From Cenococcum geophilum 1.58 (taxonomy: Eukaryota; Ascomycota; Dothideomycetes; Gloniales; Gloniaceae): a DNA stretch of 64,000 nt. Shown here piece after piece: positions 36,813-49,961 of the stretch; the stretch's first letter is position 1; the number at the start of each line of letters is the position of its first letter. The DNA lies in the NCBI GenBank assembly GCA_001692895.1, contig KV748180.1, positions 62,001 to 126,000 on the forward strand, given 5' to 3'. Both the position numbers and the translations under genes were made by a program. Below the pieces are notes generated by a model that was not told the origin of the DNA, made no database searches, and was given only the letters and a program-made list of their open reading frames with translations.

Positions 36813-39800
36813 CTAGCAACTCTTCTTTTATAGTTACTATCTATATACACTTATAGATTGCCACTATATAAAGATACAAAGCTAAGGGAAGAAAGAAGAA
36901 GAAGAAGGGCGTTAGGGGTTAACGCGAAGACGAGTAGGCCGCTAAGGCGCTAGTCGTAAGCGAGCCAATAGCGATTTTCTATCCCGGGGATGGAAAATCC
37001 TAATTAGCTGTTTAGAATTAGGGTCTGTAGAATCCTTCTACTCCCTTTTAACCTAACCTTTAACTTATATATATAGAGTATTCGTATTAATAAACGTCTC
37101 TAGTGCCTTATTTAGGTTTACCTTTATTATCACATCTACCAGGTTATCTTAGCCATTAATCTATTAAATCTTAAAGAGTTCTTAACGCTTATAGGATTAC
37201 TAAAGGGCTATAATATTAATTATAAGACGCTTTTTCTTTATAGTACTAAGCTTAACTAAATACTTATAGAGGAAATATAAGTTAGTATATACAATTATAG
37301 GAATAGTAGGAAGTTTAAGCCAATCTATAATTATCTTAAGGGTAGTTCTAATTATAATTACTATATTAACTCCGCCAACCATTCCATATATCTCTAACAC
37401 TAGAACGCTTTAAGTAACGCGCTTACTCTTAGTTAAGCTCTAATAGATAAGATTACTATAGATTATAAAGTTATTCTCTCTAGTAGATTTATTTATAATA
37501 ATAATCTTATATCCTAGCTAGGAGCTAAAATCTTTATTATTTATAAATAACCTATTAATAAATATAAAGAGCTTAGTAGCGGAAAGATTAATAGATATAT
37601 AGAGTAATCCCTAATTAAAATGGGTTATTTACCAGAAAAGGCGCTTATTTAGGGTAAGAACGTCCTCCTTAGTTAGTTCCTAGTATTAAGTGGTAATAGA
37701 GAGATTAAAGGAAGCCTTAGGCTAACAGATAGAAGCAACATAAGCTCTATAAGCGCGTTACTCTATATATCCTTACTTTAGGGAATTAATATTAATAACG
37801 TTAATCTTCTTACCTTAACCCTTCTAGCGTAAAGTAATAAAGTCCTTATTTAGGGAAAGGATACATCCATTAAAGAGCAATAGCGTTATTACATTAAGTC
37901 TTTCCTTTAGCTTTACTATAAGATTTACCTTTACTAGCTTATCTTTCTTAAAAGCTAAGAATTAATTATCTCCTAAGATAATTATATTATTAGTTTATAT
38001 ACCAACAATTCTAAATAGAGTTCCCGTAGTTATAATAAGGAAGTAGGGATTAAATATAGAGGTAGTTATTAAAAGCTTCTCTTTATAGTACTTACTATAG
38101 GTAGCCCACTAATAAGTTCCTACCTCTACAATTCTATATAGTGGCTTAAGCACAACTATAATCATATCTTTAGGATATTGGTGGCGAATTTACTCCGGAA
38201 GATATGCCAATATTAAGCGCTAAAGGCGCGTCTCTAATTAGGTATAAGCCTAAGTAATATCTTATAAATAAACTGCCATTCCGTTCTTTATTAAGGAGAA
38301 AGCTAGTATAACAATAACTTACTAACTAGCTCATTAAATTATAGGGGATTGCATAAGGATCGTCTCCTTGCCGTCATTGTTATAGCCTTAAATAATAAGC
38401 CTTAATTTCTTAAATAGGGCGTTAGTAGCCTTACCCTTAATCTCATTAACTATTCTTAACTTAAAGATGCGAATTCTATTAAACTTAGTAGGGTTATACT
38501 TCTTGAATTTAAAGACTCCTCTTATAATAAGACTGTCAATTTCCTACTTATTAAATACTTAGAAAGGAGCTCCTNGAGTTATAATACNACCTTCCTTTTA
38601 GAGCTATTTTGCGAGCTTAAAGTCAGCCTTCTCTTTAGCTATTATAAAGGCCATTAATAACTTAACTCTACTCTCTATAATAGCAACAAATTGCTCTTTA
38701 AAATTAATAAGATATTAGCGATTTTATAATCCCTTTAGGCGACCTCTACCGCGTTATGGTTATAGCATATCTACTATAATTATATCAGAATCATAGTCGC
38801 CTTCTAGGGCACGTTAATCGTGGTTCTCCTCTAGGGCATCTTCTAGGGTATCTTCTAGGGCATCCTATAAAGGCTTAGAACTATTATCTTTATAGTAGGG
38901 CCTAATAACAGTTAAATAGAATTAAGTAGGTCTATAGGGCATCTAAAGAGTACAAGTTTAACTATTAATTATAATAATTTTATGTAGGCCTAACCATCCT
39001 CCCTTTTTACGCCATACCTGTACTTTAGATTGGAGTGGCAGATTAAGCGTAGTTAAGGTATTTAGGCCATTTCTTATTCCTAGTACATTATTAACCTAGC
39101 GCGTAGCATATAGACGTTATACCTCCTTTATTACTTTGCGAATAGCCTTAGCTTATTACACAATAAAGGGAAATAGTAGAGAATTATTAGTTATTTAAGG
39201 GTAGGCGCTAAAGACTAGCAATATAGGTATAAGCCTATCTGGGCTAGCGGAATTATTAATAGCCTTAACAGCTATTTATAAGATAATTTCTTTGCTAGCG
39301 TCCTCTAGTTCTAAAGAAATAATCTTATATACTCGGCGTAATAGCATATAGTATCGCTCCACTTTTTTAATACTATTATATGCCTTAATAGGGACTTCCT
39401 TAACCTTAATTGCCATTACTTTTACCTATTATCGAAACTCCGTAAATAAGAAGTTCTTTCCTACGTTATAAATAATTTAATTAGGGGGTTCTAGGTAGAC
39501 ATTAATCCAATATAACTAAAGGGTATCCCATACGTTCCTAGCTAATATATCCCTTAAAAAATATACGGCTTAGAAGAAGGTTAATAAGTTAACAGCTTAG
39601 AGGACTGGCTTACCATTAAGATATATAACATTAATAATAATATAGAAGTTAAAGTCGTAGTTATCTTTAAGGGTAAACTTAAATTGGCTAGGGGACTTCT
39701 AGTTTATTTAGCAGTAATAGCAGTACTTTATAAAATGCTTAATTGCCTTAACCTTAACTTTATAACCTACTTATTAAAGAACCCTAAGCAGTTAGTAAAT

Positions 39801-42293
39801 AGATAGGTGGCTAAAACAACAGTGTAGTTAACGTAGCTCTAACTTAGTTAAGTAACTTTAAGTAATACTTCTTTTTAGTTATTAGAGGAGTAACTAAGGG
39901 TAACCCCACTTACGTATAACGGGCACCTAATTGTCTCCCTAAATAAGTATATTCTTAAGGTTATTAAGCTTAACACCTAATTTATTTATATTTTAGATAT
40001 AGAATAGAAACGGGGTGTTTATAGGAATAATATAGAAGGTAATATATCCTAATAAGGTTTGGACCTTAATTATACCAAAAGAAATTATAGTACCCTTACT
40101 AAAGCGAATTATATATTAGCCTATCGTTAATTAGTTAATTTAAATAGAGCTATTAAGCTACTAAAGAGCTTAAACTTAAGGTTCTTCTACTATAGATACT
40201 CCTGCGGCTTTAGTATCTAGTATAATACTATAAAAGACATTCGCCAAGTATTTATTATTAAAGGAGAACGCGGAACTTTCCTTTAGCTTATTAAAGATAT
40301 CTAACTTTATAACAGAATAGAACGTAGATTAGTTATTAAGAATAGCAACAGTTTATATGCCATTTACCTTACCATACTTAGTAAAGTATTAGTTAGGAAA
40401 GTAGTCCTTAATATCTATATCTATAAGGAGCTATTTAGCCTTATTAACCTTATCCTTAAGGTCTTTTATGCCTTTATATTAGACTAAAAAGCTTTAGAAG
40501 TAGGCTATAGTAGCCTTATAATTTCTAACGTTTCTTATACTCTATTAGAACTTATTATATACCTCCTTTCGCTTATTAAAAGAGTGTCTATTTAACTAGC
40601 AATTTAGCTTCTTATAAACATAGCACTTCTTTTAATAGTTATTCCGAAATAAACCTTTACAAGGACCTCCACAATTGCTTTATAGTTAATATTAATTATA
40701 CCCTCTACCATATCCCCTACTCCGGCCACCATATATTTAATTAGTCCAGTTATAATTATATTAGTTTAGAATCCCGGTTTAAATAGGGTTTTTAGTATAG
40801 AATTATTAGGATTTTTATATTTATATTATAGTGCCTACAGCGGAGCGTAGTTTAGTATATACTTCTTTAAATATATCTATAGGTTTATATAGCGCCAAGT
40901 TATACTTAGAAACGCTATAGCATACTAAGATAACCTAGTCCCTTAGACTATTCTTATTTTAATAGGTTTTAGTAAGACCACATTAGATTTTTTAGAGTTT
41001 ATTAAAGAGTAGTTAAAGACACTCTAGGCGAGTTATTATTAGGTTAAAAGCGATAACTCTCTAGAATATAATCTCCCGCTATTTAGATATATAGAGTTAG
41101 CGGTTTTTATTAGTTTTAAAGTAGGCTCTAGTAAGCTAAAGTATTATATTAAAGCTATAGTTTTTACCTACGATATAGTCGTAATAGAACATTACTGCCC
41201 GTCCCTTTAATATAATAGAGAAAGCATAATAGAACTAGTGGCGTTAAATTCTAACCTTATTACAGCAGTTATAAAAAACCTATAGTTTTACTCCAAGTAT
41301 ATTATATAATTCTCCTCTAAACTTCTTCTCTTTATCTAAATATACCTTTATTAGATTCGTAACTTCTTAAAATAGAGGCTTATTAGTTAGCTAGGATAGA
41401 GGAGTTAGAGGTAATAGAGGTAGAGGAAGAGCACCTCTAGGTAGGAGAGTACCTTTAGGTAAAAGAGTAGCGTTCTAGGGGTTTTATTCCAAATTAAAGT
41501 TGCCTTTTAAAGAATATAGGTTAGTTTTAGGTTTCTATAGTTAACATATAATCTTAGCTTCCGTCTATACTAGTTTTTCTATACTAGTAAGAACGGCGTA
41601 AATATTACTAGTAATTAGGTTACCGTCCTTAGTAACGTACACCCTATTCCTTTAGAGGGAGTCTTAAAAATCCTAAATAATATTAATATTACTAAGTACC
41701 TAGGTATCAACGGTCCATCCTATAAAATCCTCCCTAAAGTATTCCTATAACTATAAATTGGCGTAATAGCTATCTTAGTAGAATAGAATATAGTATAGAA
41801 AAAAGCCGTTCACTTATTTTACAGTATAGGTTATTATATTAAAGGTAAATGCGTCCTAATCTTCATTAATAAGTTTCGCGTATATAGCTACCCCTAGTGG
41901 TAAGGAGTCTCTCTAGTTATTTAGAGTAGCTATAGTTATATCTTCAGAGGAAGGGAATATTAGTAGTATAGGGATTATTGTTTAGTACGCGTTTATAATA
42001 TATATTTGCAATTATAGGGCTTAGGACTAGTTCTAGCCTTAAATCGCAAAGACTTATAAAGCGTATTATTCTGCGTAATAAACGCAAGAATCTATAATCT
42101 AGGGAAGGCTTAGGACCAGTTCTAGCCTTTAAATCCTTAGATTTATGGAAGAGTTCTATTTAAGGTTTAGAACCAGTTCTGACCTTAAAAGATAGCTTCC
42201 CTTAGCACGAGTAGCACTGGTACAGTGGCTCGTCTCTTCTTAGTGAATACCTAGCTATTCTATAGCATAACTATAAAGTTAACCACTAATCAG
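36813..42293 (-). pseudogene. Copia-B2 gag-pol
   Basis: Stop-ridden Copia polyprotein collinear with Copia-B1. RNase H text SLYKYLVKLSTIKKKRLIIN is visible at about 37,210-37,300. The protein is inactive in every frame. Near its 3' end (36973-36999) the near-palindrome GATTTTCTATCCCGGGGATG... recurs, as in Copia-B1. Confidence 0.8.
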
Positions 42294-42467
42294 TGTTGGA
42301 CTCATAAGGGGATATTACGTAGCTACGGTTCGTAGATAGTATAATGATTGTTTTTTGTTCTTAATTAATTAATATTATAGAAATAAGGAAAGGGGTAAGG
42401 AACTAAAGGTTCCTCACCGCGCTAGGGCCACGTTGACACGTGACGACCGCTTGCCTCATTCCCGACA
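42294..42467 (-). repeat. Copia-B2 5' LTR
   Basis: 174 bp, + strand TGTTGGACTCATAAGG...CATTCCCGACA, followed by GTATA. Less mutated than the 3' copy: both termini keep TG and CA. Confidence 0.9.
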
Positions 42468-42472
42468 GTATA

Positions 42473-43686
42473 GAAATACTAAATATATATACGGCTGGCA
42501 TTTAGTAGAAGTCTAAAAGTTAGGAGACTTAATACTTTAACTAAAAAAATTCCTTATAAAAAAATACTTAAATAAATAATAGTAGTAGGAATACCTAGAG
42601 AATATATGTCTATAGTATATTAAGGACAAAAAGTAAATAAAGTATTAGCTAAAGGGTAAGCTAAATATATAAGAATCTAGTAGCTAATAGTTAGGAAAAG
42701 TAAAGGCCTATAGAACTAAAGGGAGCTAGTAGTAGAGCCTTAAACCCTTAAAGGAATTTAAGAACAATACCTAAATTTATAAGTTAAATAGCAAGATTAA
42801 TAGTTTAAAGTATTAGTAGATAGTAGAGCAATAAGAAACTATATCTTACTAATAGTAGTTAAAAAAAATAGGGCTACCGTATAGGTAAAGGGAGTACCCT
42901 TATCCCTTAGTTATAATTTTAGGAGATCTAATAGCCTATAGAGGAGGTATTATTAATCTTAAAATAGGACCTATTTAGATAACTATTAAAGAAAGATAAA
43001 TTAAGATGTCTTTTAATATATTACTATTAGGGAATAATAAGGTAGTATTAGGAATACCTTAGTTATAAAAATATAATCTAAAGATCGATTAAATTATAGG
43101 TTAGGTTAATATTAGAGATACTTAATACTATAAAATATAATAATAAACTAAGTTAGTATAGTACTAAGTTAGAGTAATATATAAGGAAACTAAGAAAGGA
43201 CTAAGTTATATACTAAAAAGATACTATAAATATGGTAAGAAGCTATAGTTACTAAAAAGTAAAAAGCTGTTAGAATATGCAGTATAGGACTATAAAATAG
43301 AATTAGAACTAGAAATAAGTCTATAAGCTTACTAAAGAAAAAGGGAGAGCACTAAAAGAGTTTATCTAGGAAAACTTATAAAAGGGATATATTAGACTAT
43401 TATAGTTATTAGTAGAATATCTAGTACTATTTATACTAAAGAAAAACGGAAAACTTAGGCTATGCATTAATTATAGATAGTTAAATAGTATTACTAGGAA
43501 GGATAGATATCCTTTACCCTTAATTAGTAAGATTTAGGATAGGATTAGTAATATATAAATCTTTATAAAGATAGACCTAAGATAGGCGTACTATTAGATT
43601 AGAATTAAGGAAGGTAATAAATAAAAGGCAGCCTTTAGGTTAAAGGAAGAACTATATAAACTATTAGTTATATAATTTAGGCTTAT
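42473..43686 (+). pseudogene. Gypsy-A2 protease and reverse transcriptase, part 1
   Basis: Continues Gypsy-A2. Aspartic protease about 42,800-43,120 (MSFNILLLGNNKVVLGIP). Reverse transcriptase begins near 43,380 (KRKTAMH-like, then YPLPL-type and AFRLKEELY-type motifs in shifting frames) and is cut by Copia-C at 43,686 just before the NAP motif. Confidence 0.75.
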
Positions 43687-43957
43687 TGTATAATTACAGC
43701 ACCTGTCGTACCAACCGCGTGCTTACGCGCTCGGTACGCCGAGTACGCGTTTACGCGTTTGGTGCACCAACCACCCGCTTACGCGTCTGGTGCACTTCTA
43801 AAGCACTAACTAATCAGGGGGGAGGCGCATCAGTATATAGACTACGTAGTCTGCTTCATACAATCGACAGTCACCACCGTCTAAATGAGCATACGATACT
43901 ATACGTATTTCATGCCCCTAGACACGACTCACTTGTACTATTAAATTGGTACAAACA
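43687..43957 (+). repeat. Copia-C 5' LTR
   Basis: 271 bp, containing tandem TACGCG(C/T)TYGGTRC-type blocks near 43,730-43,795. CTTAT precedes it; CTGATTAGTG, shared with Copia-B, follows it. Confidence 0.95.
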
Positions 43958-44395
43958 CTGATTAGTGAGCGCGCACAGATTAGCAATCACTCGACACCTC
44001 CCCCCGAGCGATACTCGACAGCGACCACCCGTTCATATCCTAGTACGACCTACTAGAAGGTCGGAAGTTGGGGATTACGGACCTATTACCAACTCTATAT
44101 ACTTATTTAAGTCTTAGTACGGTTTACTGGAAGTATAATAGACGCGAATACAGACCTATATAGGAACCCCCTACCCTTGAACCTCGAACCCCTATCCTTA
44201 CTACACCTCCCCCAGACCCCTTATGGAGACCCCTTACCCTTCTACAAACCGCTACGGACCCATTAATTACCTTTACGGACCGTTACAAGCCCTTACAGAA
44301 ACCCCCTACCCTCCTGCAAACCCTTATGGACCTATTATCCGCCTTTACGGACCACTACAAGACCCTTCTACCCGCTACGTACAATACTACACAGT

Positions 44396-47300
44396 ATGGC
44401 AGATATCAGCAAGCAAGTTAGCGAAGGTCAAAAGAAGTGGAGTCAAGGAGTCGACCTTACGTCTACAAACGACGTTAACGACTACATTTAATTCAAACTC
44501 CTTAAATACGGATACTTTAAGCCTACGAACGATGACATATGGGAGTAATATAAGGAAGACTTTGCGGACTTTATGGAAGCTACTTTTAAGGCCTACAGCC
44601 TTATGACCATCCGTAACCTACAAACCCTCCTCCGTAACTACGGCGTATGGGTTAAAAAAGATAAACACGTCACTATTGCACGGTCTTTATATAATGCAAT
44701 ATATAAGGAGGACCAAATGGAATAGACTAAGGAAGAAATCCTAGACCAGTTCAATACTACTAAGGAACTCTTTGCTTCTTCCAAACTTAATATAATCGCT
44801 AGCTTTATATCTAACCCACTTAACTAAATTTATCCTATAGACCTAAACGCCTTTAGAATTAATCTTATGGGCTAGAGTATACCTAGTACCCAAGTTACGG
44901 ACTGTAATACCCCTATAAACCAAAATACGGACCAAAACACTTCCGCTGCTTAAGCCATAGATCCGCAAACTATATGTCCGCAAGCTACAGATCCGTAAGC
45001 TATATATCCGCAAGCTATAGATCCGCAAGCTATATATCCGCAAGCTATAGATCCGCAAGCTATAGACCCGCAACCTACCTAAGTAAAGACCTATGGTAAG
45101 GAACTAGCCAACCTGGCTAAGCTCTATACCGACGAATCTAAGTATAGCGGTAAAAACGACAACTTTAACTTTAAACTAACCATTTTTACGGACCTCTGTT
45201 AGAAGGCTGACATTCCTAAATAAAAGTTCAGCCAAGCCTACTCTACCATACTGCGCGGCCTAGCACTTAACCACTACTATACCAACCTTAAGAGCAACCC
45301 CCTTGGTGTCCCCTTTGATAAGCTATGTGAAGCTACCCGCAACTACTTTGAAGGACCGGAATATAGGCGTGATATCCTTACCCAATGGAATGCGACCAAG
45401 CTACGGACCGTAATTGACAAGAACACCAAAAAATCGACTATAGAGTGTCTGCAAATCCTTATTAAAGACCTCCGGTACCTATAGCACGGCCTTAACGCCA
45501 AGCTTCGAATAGACGACTTCCTACACAATAAACTTATTACGGCTTGCTAGGAAGTAGAGCCCTGCAAGTACGCCTATTATAAGCCTGCAGACACCTTAGC
45601 TGGCCTTATTAATGACCTACGCTCCTCTATTGTAACGTACGAAGTCTTAAACCCACCAAGCAGCACTTAAGCCTTCGCTACGGATATTTAATATCCGCAA
45701 ATAGACTCAGAAGCCTATTTTACGGACCGCCGCTACCGCCAGCAGTACCTGTACCGACTAAACCCCACCCGTAACCCCCGCAGCAACCCCTGTACGAAAG
45801 TATATCCACGCAGACAAACTAGCCAGAAGTGCTTCGTATGTGGTAAGGAAGGATGTTAGTCTATAAGGTATACCTAGGAAGAACGTAATAAGTCTAGGAA
45901 GAGACTTAATAACTAGATTAACCAGTTCATTTTAAAATACAAAGGAGAGGAAGTAGAGGAGCCCCCTGACAAGTCAATAGAAGCCCTTATAATTAACTTT
46001 AACTCAAACGCTTAGGAACAGGAGACCTCAGAGACATTCCTAACTACTTTTAGACCTTTTACGGACAGTCAAGCCTTTAATACTATGACCGTATTAGCCA
46101 ACCGCTCCTTTATATATTTAATTACACCCGAAAACTGGCCCGCAAGTACACCCATTAAACCCATTACGGACGTTACGGACCGCGAACAGGACCCATTTAC
46201 ATATATTACTACAAAACGCTATACCCCCAAAGAATTTTATAGCGTTATAATCGATATAGGTGCCTCTAAGAAGTCTACTACAGGTTACGGATAATACCTT
46301 GCATATAAGACTACCGTAAATGATAATACGGACATTAACACTATGCAAGCTGGGGCCGTAAACGTCCAATTTGGCATTAGTTCAACCGCATTAATTAAAT
46401 CAGTTGCAGTTAAGACCCCAATTAGCCTAGTTAACTTCCATATAGTAAAAGCGGACACCCCTTTTTTACTTTGCCTTGCGGACATAGATAGGTTACAGGT
46501 TTACTACAACAATATTACGGACACCTTAATCGGCCCCGCAACTGCCCCAGAAAGCAAGTATATTACCCTACTAATTATACGACGATTTAGACACCCGTTC
46601 CTTATATAGGGAGAGACTTTACAGACCTATATTTAGGAATCTTTCGACTATAACCCGTGCTACCTTACCAGTACGGAGATCCACCGTCTATACCGCCGTT
46701 TCGGCTACCTGTTAGCCGAAAAGCTATATAGAGTCCTTGAACGCTCTGGACACAACAACGTCGATAGGAAGGCAGTTAATTACCTGACCAAATACTGCTC
46801 CTTTTACTAGAAATACGGACGTTCCCCAGGCCGATTCAAGTTCACCCTTTATAAGGACCTTAACTTTAACCACTTAGTGTACGTAGACATTATGTACATT
46901 AACGGCAGCCCAGTATTACACATAATTGACAAGGCAACCCGCTACTAAGCCGCCCGTTAGTTGCAAAATATATCTACAAAACATACTTAGGACATTTTAC
47001 GGACCTGCTGGATTAACACATACCTTGGACCCCCTAAGTATATCACCCACGACGCTGGTAGGAACTTTATCAGTAAGGAATTCCAACAGTATACTATGGC
47101 CATAGCTATTTTAACAAAAGCCGTTCTAGTTAAGGCGCACTAGTCCGTTGGACTTATTAAGCAAGCTCACCTAGCTTTATAAAGAGCTTACCAGATTATT
47201 ACGGACGAGTGTAAGAATATCCAAAAAGAACTGGCTTTACAGATGGCTGTAAAAGCCGTTAACAATACCGCTAGCCCTAACGGACTAGTACCTACCCTCT

Positions 47301-49435
47301 TAGTCTACGGAGCCTACCCAAGGATAAGCAAACTGGACCCTCCTGCCCCATCTGTTACGGATCGAGCAGCTATAATACGGAAGGCAATGGCCGAAATAGT
47401 CAAATTACGGGCTAAATAAACTGTCAATAACGCTTTACACTACCGCAACGGACCTAATACGACCCTAGTACACAACCTCCCGCTTAACTCTGAAGTCCTC
47501 ATGTGGCGGAAAAGCGGCAATTGGACTGGACCTTACCGTCTACTAGCCGTAGAAGACGAGACCTACTGTGTATAGCTCCCTAGCGGACCGACAAGCTTCA
47601 GAAGCACGTCCGTAAAACCCTATTTTTGGTCCGAAAACACCCATGACGTTAAGCCAGACGAACTAGAAGTAACCGCCGAACTAGACGAACCAGAAACGAC
47701 TGCCGAATCAGATAAACTGGAGGCACCCTTACCTACCCCAGAGGTCCCCTAGAAACCCACTGAACCTACTAAACCTGCCGTAAAGCGTGGCCGAGGACGC
47801 CCCTGTAAGAATCCCGTAACGGAGAACCACTTAACCTCCGCAGGCACATCCGTAAAGCAATCTCCGCCTGCGGATATATTAGTTCTAGTATAGGAAACCC
47901 CTTTTACGGACTTACGGCGTAAAGAGATTAACGGACTACTTAAAAAGGGTGTCTTTGCGATTGTAACGGAGAGAGACGTTCCGCAAGGCGTCCATATATT
48001 TAACTTACGCTTCGTTGACAAGATTAAGCACCCTGGTACTGATAAAGCCTTTAAGAAATTAAGGCTTGTTATATAAGCTTATAACGACTAGGGAAAGGAC
48101 CTAATCCTTACGCAATCGCCTACAATTTAACGGGTCAGTTAACGGATTATACTCGCACTTACGCCTAGACTACAGTAAACCAAATCCGTAGCCCTTTACT
48201 TACGGGATATCTCATAAGCCTACGTGTAGTCTAATACCTACCTAAGCAGGGATATCTTTATACGACTACCCTATAAGCTTAACCTATAACCAGGAACAAT
48301 TTTATGGGTTATAAAACCTCTTTACGGAGTACCAGAAGCCGGAAACTATTGGTTTAAGATATACCACCAGCACCACGTCAGTAAACTCAAAATGGAACAG
48401 TTGACCTACGACCCCTACCTCCTATACAGCCCATTAAACGGCCTTAGTATTATTGGACTCTAAATAGACAATACCCTCTTCTTAGTAGACCGGACATTTA
48501 CGGACGCTAAAGAGACTAAACTGTAAGAAGCTAAGTTCCTGGCAAAGCCGTAAGAGCAGTTAACTGAGCAGACTCTAATTAAGTTTAACGGAGGCTTAAT
48601 TACACAAAAGGGCAACTTAATCCAGCTAACCCAGAAACGCCAAGCTCAAAACCTAAAGCTTGTTACAGCAAAGCCTACGGACCTCACTAGTTCCCGCGGA
48701 GAGACCCGTAAGACCATAAATACAAAGGACCAATACGCTACACAGCGTGTAAGAGGCGCCTATATTGCCACAGTTTGCCAACCCGAATCTGCCTACGACT
48801 TGTCCTTTACGGCCTAGGCAGTAGATCCGCAAGAAGAAAATATCAAGCAGCTTAATAAGCGCATTCAGTGGCAAATTAACAATGCAGTAAGGGGACTTAC
48901 TTTCGTACCACTAGACCTAAGTTCCCTTAGCTTACTGGCATTTACGGACGCCTCCTTTGCCAATAATAAAGACCTGTTATCATAAATTAGCTTTATAATT
49001 GTACTTACGGACCGCAATCAGGACGCAAATATACTATACTAGTCTTTAATTAAGTGCAAACGAGTAACCTGTAGTATACTAGCTTTTGAATTATATGCAC
49101 TAGCTTATGGATTTAATATAGCAGCCGCAATTAAATTAACGGTCTAGAAGATTCTACAACTGGAGTAGTTACCCCTGGTTTTATGCACTAATTCAAAGTC
49201 CCTTTACAACTGCCTAGTTAAACTAGGTACGACATAAGAGAAGAGGCTCATGGTCGACCTAATATGCTTACATCAGGCCTACGAATGACGTGAGATTACG
49301 GAGGTCAAATAAATCAGTAGCGGAGACAACCTAGCAGACGCTATAACTAAGGCAAAGCCGTGTTAAGCTCTTAAAACCCTAATCAACACAAATAAGCTCA
49401 ACCTAAAGGTTATAGAATGGGTAGAGCGAGACTAA
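44396..49435 (+). pseudogene. Copia-C gag-pol polyprotein, substitution stops only
   Basis: One frame of 1,680 codons from ATG 44,396 to TAA 49,433. Gag carries a pentapeptide repeat; zinc knuckle CFVCGKEGC near 45,830; protease VIIDIGASKKSTTGYG near 46,245; integrase HHCC region 46,684-46,820, then VYVDIMYI (D) and THDAGRNF (D). The expected catalytic glutamate motif reads GLIKQAH, with lysine in place of E, a G-to-A change. Reverse transcriptase is about 48,000-48,500 (KPLYGVPEAG; D-D motif reads IDNTLFLVD). RNase H LAFTDASFANN is near 48,937. The many internal TAG stops stand where Q or W is expected. No frameshift was found. Confidence 0.92.
44956..45078 (+). repeat. Pentapeptide-coding 15-bp repeat in Copia-C gag
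   Basis: About eight copies of a 15-bp unit ATCCGCAAGCTATAK, in frame, encoding (D/Y)PQA(I/T). A low-complexity linker, probably variable in copy number. Confidence 0.9.
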
Positions 49436-49685
49436 CGGAGCATTTACGGTTCAGCCACGGCCCGTCGGAAGGCCGTATGGTGTATTCACGGCCCGTTAAA
49501 AGGCTGTATAGTTCATTTTACGGACCGTAAGCAGGACTTACGGCCAGCTTGGAGCACCATTTGGAAGGCAACCCAGAAGGCACCTCAGGAGGGATTTCCT
49601 ATGTATTTTCTTATGTGTTTTATGGTTCTATTAAGACAATTACGGAGGCTATATATAAGTGGTTTCATTTTCCAAGTACCGCCAG
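49436..49685 (+). other. Copia-C 3' untranslated region
   Basis: 250 bp between the polyprotein stop and the 3' LTR. It contains a repeated CGGCCCGT(C/T)..AAGGC(C/T)GTAT block (about 49,455-49,510) and ends near a CCAGTG before the LTR. No separate gene. Confidence 0.6.
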
Positions 49686-49956
49686 TGTATAATTACAGCA
49701 CCTGTCGTACCAACCGCGTGCTTACGCGCTCGGTACGCCGAGTACGCGTTTACGCGTTTGGTGCACCAACCACCCGCTTACGCGTCTAGTGCACTTCTAA
49801 AGCACTAACTAATTAGGGGGGAGGCGCATCAGTATATAGACTACGTAGTCTGCTTCATACAATCGACAGTCACCACCGTCTAAATAAGCATACGATACTA
49901 TACGTATTTCGTGCCCCTAGACACGACTCACTTGTACCATTAAATTGGTACAAACA
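49686..49956 (+). repeat. Copia-C 3' LTR
   Basis: 271 bp, nearly identical to 43687-43957; observed differences are transitions. CTTAT follows. Confidence 0.95.
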
Positions 49957-49961
49957 CTTAT

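Larger units (their letters stand above)
36639..42467 (-). mobile_element. Copia-B2: Ty1/Copia retrotransposon in Gypsy-A2
   Basis: 5,829 bp, same family as Copia-B1, reversed. LTRs 174 bp, exact GTATA duplications (36634-36638, 42468-42472). Domains read on -: gag about 41,900-40,300, protease near 40,230, integrase about 40,000-39,000, reverse transcriptase about 38,520-37,560, RNase H about 37,480-37,080. It lacks the LINE found in B1, so it shows the intact LINE-1 target site at about 37,500-37,540. The two left and right LTRs differ mainly by transitions, with the left copy more AT-rich. A few Ns occur near 38,575. Confidence 0.92.
43687..49956 (+). mobile_element. Copia-C: least mutated Ty1/Copia element
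   Basis: 6,270 bp with 271-bp LTRs (TGTATAATTACAGC...GGTACAAACA) and exact CTTAT duplications (43682-43686, 49957-49961). It is GC-richer than its host. Its polyprotein occupies one continuous frame (44,396-49,435) broken only by substitution stops. It is inserted in the reverse transcriptase of Gypsy-A2. Both LTRs keep TG/CA and differ at only a few transitions, so it is among the youngest insertions here. Confidence 0.95.

Noticed and set aside
36660-42467. A CRISPR-like or tandem repeat pair from the two similar blocks at 36.6 and 42.3 kb
   Set aside because: They are the two LTRs of Copia-B2 with a 5-bp duplication.
44843-45073. Open frame on - with repeated LRIYS units
   Set aside because: Reverse reading of the 15-bp gag repeat of Copia-C.
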